Part shown: piece by piece, positions 6,046 through 10,596 of the stretch
Numbering within the stretch: the stretch's first letter is position 1
How the letters are laid out: each line of letters begins with the position of its first letter
Assembly: GCA_001775965.1 (NCBI GenBank)
Contig: MEZG01000027.1
Span: 6,850 to 17,445 of the forward strand
From: Candidatus Bathyarchaeota archaeon RBG_13_60_20
GTDB taxonomy: Archaea > Thermoproteota > Bathyarchaeia > TCS64
DNA: 10,596 nt
Direction of reading: 5' to 3'
The notes under the pieces: model-generated
What the model was told of the DNA's origin: nothing
Databases searched by the model: none
What the model saw: the letters and a program-made list of their open reading frames with translations, nothing else
Program-made: the position numbers and the translations under genes

Positions 6046-6825
6046 GTGAGCGCCTTCTACGACCTCATGTTCGAGGTCAGCAACGAGGACAGGGTGAGGA
6101 TACTCAACGAGCTGTCGGCTGAGCACTGCACCTACTCGGAACTATCGCGTAGGCTGAACATAACCACACAGGAGGTGAGCCGCCACGTTCAGAGGCTCAC
6201 CGAGAACGGTCTTACGGCGAGGAGCAGCGACGGGCTCCTGGCGCTGACGCCCTTCGGGGAGCTGCTCCTCAGGCAGCTGGCGACGCTGCGCTTCACCAGC
6301 AGGCACAGGGGCTACTTCACGGACCACACCATCTCGGGGCTCCCCGACAAGTTCTTGGCTCGTATGGGCGAGCTGGAGGGCTGCTCATCTATCGAGGACG
6401 TGATGGTGGCTGTCCACAGGGTCCAGAGGCTCATAGAGGAGGCCGAGGAGTACATCCTCAACATCAACATGAGGTACTTCAGTAGCAGCTTCGACGCCAT
6501 AAAGGCGGCCTTCGACAGGGATGTGAAGGGCTACTTCCTCCACGGGTCGACGTTGAGGCTGCCAGATGAGATGTTGGGAGATAGGAGGAGGGTGTTCCCA
6601 GAGGGCTACATCGAGCGTAAGAAGGGGGCGGGCATATACCTGGAGCGGCTCTTGGACGTACCCATGATCCTCTATATGTCGGAGAGGGACGTGGCGTTGC
6701 TGTGCTTCCCGACGGTGGATGGCGGCTTCGACTTTAGGGGCTTCACCTCGGGAGGCCAGGAGGCCCACGAGTGGTGCAGGGAACTGTTCCACTTATACTG
6801 GGAGAGGGCTAAACCCGTGTTGTAG
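6046..6825 (+). CDS. HTH transcriptional regulator with DUF1724 (FilR1-type) domain
   Basis: A 259-residue regulator. Residues 1-80 are a MarR/ArsR-like winged helix (SNEDRVRILNEL, then YSELSRRLNITTQEVSRHVQ as the recognition helix, then the wing GLLALTPFGELLL). The remainder matches the archaeal DUF1724/FilR1 middle domain (PF08350), with GELEGCSSIEDVM and the region around RRVFPEGYIERKK. This architecture is widespread in methanogens and related archaea and its ligands are mostly unknown. The chosen start is GTG at 6046, 16 bases after the padR stop; it gives a family-like N-terminus (MSAFYDLMFEVSNEDR), and the next ATG, at 6067, would cut into it. Cotranscription with padR suggests that it belongs to the same regulatory unit, but its targets cannot be inferred. 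Confidence 0.85.
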   Translation: MSAFYDLMFEVSNEDRVRILNELSAEHCTYSELSRRLNITTQEVSRHVQRLTENGLTARSSDGLLALTPFGELLLRQLATLRFTSRHRGYFTDHTISGLPDKFLARMGELEGCSSIEDVMVAVHRVQRLIEEAEEYILNINMRYFSSSFDAIKAAFDRDVKGYFLHGSTLRLPDEMLGDRRRVFPEGYIERKKGAGIYLERLLDVPMILYMSERDVALLCFPTVDGGFDFRGFTSGGQEAHEWCRELFHLYWERAKPVL

Positions 6826-6829
6826 ACGA

Positions 6830-6861
6830 GTTCATATTTGCCGAGGAGTAACATCAAATCT
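6830..6861 (+). promoter_or_regulatory. polX promoter
   Basis: A TATA-like box CATATTTG (6833-6840) is centred about 26 bases before the ATG at 6862. This predicts a leaderless polX transcript and argues against the in-frame TTG at 6838, which lies inside the box. Confidence 0.6.
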
Positions 6862-8574
6862 ATGAGCGCCAATTCGGGCGTAGCCGCCGTCCTTTACGAG
6901 ATAGGGGAGATACTGACCGTCAAGGAGGACACGTTCAGGAGCCGAGCCTACCTCATGGCCGCCCAGCGAGTCACGTCCCTCACCGAGGACATCAGGGACA
7001 TCAGGGCCAGGGGCGAGCTGGACTCCATCCCCGGCATCGGCAAGAGCATAGCGGCTACCATCGAGGAGGTCCTCGATACGGGGGAGTCCAAGGCGCTCAT
7101 GGAGCTCAGGGAGAGCCTGCCTCCGGGCGTCCCGGAGCTCATGGCGCTGGAAGGGGTGGGCCCCAAGCTGGCCATGAGGCTCAACCGGGAGCTGGGGGTC
7201 ACGGGCATCGACAGCCTGGAGAAGGCCGCGAAGGAGCATAGGATCAGGGCGCTGAAGGGCTTCGGAGAGAAGAAGGAGCAGAACCTGCTTAAGGCCGTGG
7301 AGGAGTACAGGGGTCGCAGCGGCAGGTTCCTCCTCGGAGAGGTGCTTCCCATAATTCAGGGCATCCTCACGCACATGCGGGGCTGCGACGCCATTCGAAG
7401 GGTGGAGGTGGCCGGCTCGGCGCGACGTAGGAAGGAGACCGTGGGCGACCTTGACGTCCTGGCCAGCAGTCTTGAGCCTGAGAAGGTCTCGGACCACTTC
7501 ATCAGGATGCCGAACGTGGCGCGGGTGCTGGCCCATGGGCCCACCAAGAGCACGGTGGTCCTTGAGAACAGGCTCCAGGTGGACATCAGGGTCATCCCGC
7601 CCGGGAGCTTCGGCGCCGCCCTCCAGTACTTCACGGGCAGCAAGGAGCACAACGTGAAGCTTCGCACCATAGGCGTCAAGGCCGGGTTCAAGCTCAACGA
7701 GTACGGGCTCTTCAGGCGCGGCGACGACAGCCTGGTGGAGGCCGAGGACGAGGAGCGCATCTACGAGGCCCTGGGCATGGACTGGATGCCGCCGGAGCTC
7801 AGGGAGAACACGGGCGAGATCGAGGCTGCCATGGAGCACAGGCTCCCCGAGCTGGTTGAACTCGACCAGATAAGGGGGGACCTCCACGCCCACACGGACT
7901 GGAGCGAAGGCACGGCGTCCATAGAGGAGATGGCCGAGAAGGCCCGGTCCATGGGCCTCGAGTACCTGGCCGTCTGCGACCACACCAAGACCCTGGGGAT
8001 AGCCAGGGGCCTGGACGAGGAGAGGCTCCTGGAGCAGCTCAAGGAGATCAGGCGGCTGGACGATGAGATGTCCGGCTTCAGGATCCTGGCGGGGACCGAG
8101 TGCGACATCCTCAGGGACGGCAAGCTGGACATAGCCGACGACGTGCTCCAGGAGCTGGACTGGGTGGTGGCCAGCGTCCACAGCGGGTTCAAGCAGGACG
8201 AGGAGGCCATGACGAGGCGCATCGTGGAGGCCATCCACAACGAGAACGTCTCCACGGTGGGCCACCCCACGGGGCGGCTCATAGAGAAGAGGAGCCCCTA
8301 CACCGTGGACCTGGACAGGGTGCTGGACGCGGCGGCGGAGCAGCGCGTCTGCATGGAGATCAACTGCTTCCCGGATAGGCTGGACCTGAGCGACGTGAAC
8401 AGCCGCCAGGCTAAGGAGAAGGGGGTCAGGGTCACCCTGGGGACGGACGCCCACACGGTCTCCGAGCTGGAGTTCCTGGGCATGGGCGTCTCCGTGGCCA
8501 GGCGGGGCTGGCTGGGCCCGGGGGACGTCGTGAACACCCTCACCGCCGACGAGGTCACCCGACTCAGGAGCTAG
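6862..8574 (+). CDS. polX: Family X DNA polymerase with C-terminal PHP nuclease domain
   Basis: A 570-residue bacterial/archaeal-type PolX, which fills short gaps in base-excision repair and proofreads or trims 3' ends with its PHP domain. N-terminal 8-kDa/HhH region: IPGIGKSIAATI (56-67) and LEGVGPKLAMRL (96-107). Polymerase: GSARRRKETVGDLDVL with catalytic Asp196 and Asp198, third Asp241 in QVDIRVIP, and FTGSKEHN and LNEYGLF for dNTP binding. PHP domain from about 335: DLHAHTDWSEG (H342, H344), CDHT (D373, H374), GTECDI (E413), SVHSGF (H440), GHPTGRL (H468), EINCFPDRLDL and GTDAH (D529, H531). Both active centres are intact, and the length matches the family (about 570-575). ATG at 6862 is preferred to the TTG at 6838 on promoter spacing. 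Its 3' end overlaps the convergent DUF2834-like gene by 11 bases. Confidence 0.97.
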   Translation: MSANSGVAAVLYEIGEILTVKEDTFRSRAYLMAAQRVTSLTEDIRDIRARGELDSIPGIGKSIAATIEEVLDTGESKALMELRESLPPGVPELMALEGVGPKLAMRLNRELGVTGIDSLEKAAKEHRIRALKGFGEKKEQNLLKAVEEYRGRSGRFLLGEVLPIIQGILTHMRGCDAIRRVEVAGSARRRKETVGDLDVLASSLEPEKVSDHFIRMPNVARVLAHGPTKSTVVLENRLQVDIRVIPPGSFGAALQYFTGSKEHNVKLRTIGVKAGFKLNEYGLFRRGDDSLVEAEDEERIYEALGMDWMPPELRENTGEIEAAMEHRLPELVELDQIRGDLHAHTDWSEGTASIEEMAEKARSMGLEYLAVCDHTKTLGIARGLDEERLLEQLKEIRRLDDEMSGFRILAGTECDILRDGKLDIADDVLQELDWVVASVHSGFKQDEEAMTRRIVEAIHNENVSTVGHPTGRLIEKRSPYTVDLDRVLDAAAEQRVCMEINCFPDRLDLSDVNSRQAKEKGVRVTLGTDAHTVSELEFLGMGVSVARRGWLGPGDVVNTLTADEVTRLRS

Positions 8575-8869
8575 CCTCTTTCAGGTACAGGTATAGGGGC
8601 AGACCGCAGCTGACCCCCACGAGGAGGGTGCCGACCACGCCGAGCCAGCGGTTCCTCACGCTGTGCCTTTTACCGTCCACGGCGATGTAGGTGATGAGTA
8701 CGAGCGCCGAGATCAGGACGTCCGCGACGAAGAAGGCCGATATGGCGGTCCCGAACATCTGGTCCATCATCAGTCCCACATCCAGGCCCTGTTCGAGGAG
8801 GAAAGAGACGAAGAAGTAGTACGGGACCAGGGTGCCCACGACGGCTGCCCCCAGGTAGACGTTCCTCAA
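8564..8869 (-). CDS. Small three-helix membrane protein, DUF2834-like
   Basis: A 101-residue protein with three predicted membrane segments (about 4-24, 38-63 and 76-96) and charged loops (DGKRHSVRNR between segments 2 and 3). The pattern GTLVPYYFFVSFLLEQGLD, then FFVADVLISALVL, then a final VGVSCGLPLYLYL resembles the DUF2834 family, whose function is unknown. The start is TTG at 8869: an in-frame TAG immediately precedes it and no ATG fits the first helix. The stop lies inside the polX coding region (opposite strand, 11-base overlap). Similar hydrophobic proteins are often annotated simply as hypothetical, so the family label is moderate. Confidence 0.75.
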   Translation of the reverse strand: MRNVYLGAAVVGTLVPYYFFVSFLLEQGLDVGLMMDQMFGTAISAFFVADVLISALVLITYIAVDGKRHSVRNRWLGVVGTLLVGVSCGLPLYLYLKEASS

Positions 8870-8942
8870 CTAATCACCGAGAATACAAGGGAGAATAGAA
8901 AGATAAAGGATGGCGCTGGCAGAGGTCTGGCTCGACGGGCGT
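8870..8942 (-). promoter_or_regulatory. Promoter of the DUF2834-like gene / end of the VTT gene
   Basis: On the minus strand the stretch 8909-8889 is pyrimidine- and A/T-rich (CTTTATCTTTCTATTCTC). It offers a TATA-like box TTTATCT (near 8901-8908) or CTATTC (near 8891-8897) before the TTG at 8869, and T-runs that may end transcription from the VTT gene. A 5-bp GGGCG/CGCCC inverted repeat (8937-8952) spans the VTT stop codon just upstream of that T-rich stretch, which supports a combined terminator-promoter. Confidence 0.45.
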
Positions 8943-9608
8943 CTACTCGCCCAGGCTCGGCACGAGCCTCTCAAGCCACCCGAAGATGAGGTCCCTGCTG
9001 GGCCTCCACGTGACGGCGATGCAGAAGAGGAGGCTGCCCACCACCATGAGGCCCGAGGCGGTCAGGCCGCCCAGGGTGCCCTCAAGACCCGTGTAGACGA
9101 GGCCCCCCACCACGGCGCCCACCGAGTAGAGGGCGGTCTTGCCCACCAGCTCGACGGCCAGCAGGCCTCTGAAAGGGAGCCTCCTGGACCCAGCCAGCAG
9201 CACTATCGGGGTGTCGGGGAGGGGCGTCATGGAGACGAGGAGCACCGCCCAGAGCCCGTACCGCCTGATCCAGCGGGCGACCCTGTCCTCGGCCTCAGAG
9301 GCGGGTCCCACGGACTCGGCGACCCCCCACCCCAGGAAGTACGTGGTCAGCTCGCCTATGGCGCCGCCGGTGCCTGCCGCGGCCCCTAGAACCAGGGGGT
9401 GGTAGACAGATGCCAGGGGCAAGAACAGCGGCACGAACATGTCGCGGGCCACCACGGTGAGGTGGCTCAGCATGGAGGCCACGAAGACGCCTACTAGGCC
9501 CAGCTGGCCCAGGCTGCCGCCGTCGTTCATCAGCCTCCAGAGCAGCAGGCCCGAGATGACGGCGACGGCCGCGACGGCCAGCACGCTGAACCAGCCTCTC
9601 CTGTTCAT
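8943..9608 (-). CDS. VTT-domain (SNARE-associated/DedA-like) membrane protein
   Basis: A 221-residue polytopic membrane protein of the VTT/DedA-like superfamily, whose members are linked to lipid scrambling or transport and membrane homeostasis. Seen: an N-terminal hydrophobic segment (5-25), a re-entrant-loop region VLGAAAGTGGAIGELTTYFLG (73-93) with Glu86, the second conserved loop MTPLPDTPIVLLAGSRRLPFRG (128-148), then a long helix with GK (156-157) and a final membrane segment (183-201). The acidic residue in each loop and the Arg pair after the second are typical. ATG at 9608 is chosen over the in-frame TTG at 9632, because the TATA-like box at 9645-9651 predicts transcription starting near 9622. 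Substrate unknown. Confidence 0.83.
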   Translation of the reverse strand: MNRRGWFSVLAVAAVAVISGLLLWRLMNDGGSLGQLGLVGVFVASMLSHLTVVARDMFVPLFLPLASVYHPLVLGAAAGTGGAIGELTTYFLGWGVAESVGPASEAEDRVARWIRRYGLWAVLLVSMTPLPDTPIVLLAGSRRLPFRGLLAVELVGKTALYSVGAVVGGLVYTGLEGTLGGLTASGLMVVGSLLFCIAVTWRPSRDLIFGWLERLVPSLGE

Positions 9609-9653
9609 GTGTACAAACCCGTAGGGTTTCAAACGCGTGCAGGGAATAAAAGG
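9609..9653 (-). promoter_or_regulatory. Promoter of the VTT membrane protein gene
   Basis: TTTTATT on the minus strand (9651-9645) lies three bases after the stop of the oxidoreductase gene and about 40 bases before the ATG at 9608, predicting a leader of about 14 bases. The same T-run could help end the upstream transcript. Confidence 0.55.
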
Positions 9654-10562
9654 TTAGACCCTTGGGGCCACGTCCCTCATGAAGGCCTCCGCGGACCCGG
9701 CCTCGGAGCCGTAGGGGAACACCATGACGAAGTGGGTGACACCCAGCTCCGCGTAGCCCCGGATGAGCTCAGCGGCCTCCCGGGGCGCCCTGGGCTCCCA
9801 CTTCTTGGCGCCGCTGTACCTCTCGTAGGGGGCCGGCGCGTGGCCCTTGACGCCGTCCAGGGCGAGGTGGAGCCCCGCCGACTTCCTGATCCTGTGGTAG
9901 TCCCTACCCAGCCTAGCGCAGTGCCGCTCCAGCACGCCCAGTCGCTCCCTGTATGCGTCCAGGGGCGTGTTCCACGAGAAGTTCACCATGTGGGCGTGCT
10001 TCGCGGAGACCCGTAGGAGCCTGTCTCCGGTGCCGCCGACGACGATGGGCAGCGGGCTCTGGAGGGGCTTGGGTGCGGAGACGCAGTCCTTGACCGAGTA
10101 GTGCCTACCCTGGTAGCTGGCCCGGGGCAGCGTCCACATGCGCTCGGCGATCTCCAGGGCCTCGTCCAGCTGCCTGATCCTCGTGGATGGGCGGGGGAAG
10201 GGTATGTCGTAGGCGTCGTACTCGGCCTCCTTCCAGCCGGCGCCGACACCGTAGTAGAGCCTGCCGCCGCTTATGTGGTCCAGGGTGGCCGCCATCTTGG
10301 CCGCCAGGGCCGGGTTCCTGTAGCTCTGGCTGCTCACCAGTGTGCCGAGCCTCAGCTTAGCGGTGTCCCGGGCGAGGGCGGCCAGGGTGGTCCAGGCCTC
10401 CAGGCAGTTGACGTCCGCGGCGTCGGGCCGGATGAGGAAGTGGTCGCTGAGCCAGATGCTCTCGAAGCCGCTCTGCTCGGCTCGCTGCGCGGCGTCCCTG
10501 ATGTGGGTGTAGGTGTACCCGTACTGGGGCTCGATCTGCAGGCCGTAGTCTAGGGCGGTCAT
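9654..10562 (-). CDS. LLM-class F420-dependent oxidoreductase, Rv1855c-like
   Basis: A 302-residue luciferase-like (bacterial luciferase fold, TIM-barrel) flavin/deazaflavin oxidoreductase. Seen in order: GLQIEP at the first strand, FESIWLSDHF (33-42), LEAWTTLAALARDTAKLRLGTLVSS split over 54-78, YRNPALAAKMAATLDHISGG (81-100), RLYYGVGAGWKEAEYDAYDI (101-120), and PIVVGGTGDRLLR near 172-184, the usual cofactor-phosphate region. This run resembles the Rv1855c subgroup of predicted F420-dependent enzymes rather than FMN luciferases or the methanogen Mer reductase. Reaction and substrate are unknown; hydride transfer from or to F420 is inferred from family membership. The ATG at 10562 is followed by a family-typical N-terminus and preceded by a TATA-like box. 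Confidence 0.9.
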   Translation of the reverse strand: MTALDYGLQIEPQYGYTYTHIRDAAQRAEQSGFESIWLSDHFLIRPDAADVNCLEAWTTLAALARDTAKLRLGTLVSSQSYRNPALAAKMAATLDHISGGRLYYGVGAGWKEAEYDAYDIPFPRPSTRIRQLDEALEIAERMWTLPRASYQGRHYSVKDCVSAPKPLQSPLPIVVGGTGDRLLRVSAKHAHMVNFSWNTPLDAYRERLGVLERHCARLGRDYHRIRKSAGLHLALDGVKGHAPAPYERYSGAKKWEPRAPREAAELIRGYAELGVTHFVMVFPYGSEAGSAEAFMRDVAPRV

Positions 10563-10596
10563 AACTATTATGTATGGTTGGGCTCGGCCGGATATA
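10563..10596 (-). promoter_or_regulatory. Promoter of the F420-dependent oxidoreductase gene
   Basis: TATATCC (minus strand, 10596-10590) is the last feature in the window, centred about 31 bases before the ATG, and implies a very short leader. It may extend beyond the window edge. Confidence 0.5.

Noticed and set aside
6832..8454. A 540-codon open frame on the minus strand opposite polX
   Set aside because: It is a mirror of a high-GC gene: the plus-strand frame has every PolX and PHP motif, whereas this translation is low-complexity, rich in Leu/Val/His/Pro, and has no family resemblance or promoter.
2443..8574. A DNA-repair island made of the AlkZ-like protein and PolX
   Set aside because: The two genes are more than 3 kb apart, with unrelated genes on the opposite strand between them and separate promoters, so proximity alone does not support a shared system.
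8910..9389. A 159-codon plus-strand frame after the DUF2834-like gene
   Set aside because: It is antisense to the VTT membrane protein, which has coherent membrane segments and both conserved loops; no homologous pattern is visible in the plus frame.
1..10596. tRNA, rRNA, CRISPR repeats, insertion-sequence ends, toxin-antitoxin or defence genes
   Set aside because: No cloverleaf-like stretch, regularly spaced repeats, transposase motifs or target-site duplications were seen by eye, and all the larger frames are explained by the genes listed.

Overview
The window is GC-rich and densely packed: eleven protein genes, no gap over about 80 bases, and no recognisable rRNA, tRNA, CRISPR array or insertion sequence. 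It looks like ordinary chromosome from an archaeon. The reasons are A/T-rich TATA-like boxes centred about 26-35 bases before most starts (leaderless or very short-leader transcripts), short T-tracts as likely terminators, frequent TTG/GTG starts, an HTH-DUF1724 (FilR1-type) regulator typical of archaea, and a predicted F420-dependent oxidoreductase. I cannot place it more precisely; protein-level placement of enolase or PolX would be needed.

Layout, left to right. (1) A thioredoxin reductase-like flavoprotein, cut by the left edge, lies 6 bases upstream of a small CPNC thioredoxin/glutaredoxin-like protein and forms a redox pair with it. (2) Enolase with a complete active site. (3) A winged-helix protein of the AlkZ/YcaQ DNA-glycosylase-like superfamily, converging tail to tail (2 bases apart) with (4) an M20-family metallohydrolase whose dinuclear metal site looks altered. 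(5) An arsenite methyltransferase (arsM), divergent from (6) a cysteine-rich PadR-type regulator, with a second regulator (HTH-DUF1724) 16 bases downstream. (7) A full-length family X DNA polymerase with a C-terminal PHP nuclease domain. (8) Three minus-strand genes: a small DUF2834-like membrane protein, a VTT/DedA-like membrane protein, and a luciferase-like (Rv1855c-type) F420-dependent oxidoreductase, each with its own upstream TATA-like element.

The best candidate for a regulatory system is the arsM/padR intergenic region. It holds two 16-bp copies (14/16 identical) of a dyad, each lying just downstream of or overlapping the TATA-like box of one of the two divergent genes. This is the layout expected for a repressor that controls both arsM and its own gene. 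The PadR protein has paired cysteines at its N-terminus, which suggests direct sensing of a metalloid or thiol stress. The rest is mostly housekeeping, with family-level oddities: a reductase lacking the usual NADPH motifs, a glycosylase-like protein with NAQ at the usual QxQ/QxD site, and an M20 enzyme missing two metal ligands. I see no defence system or mobile element.
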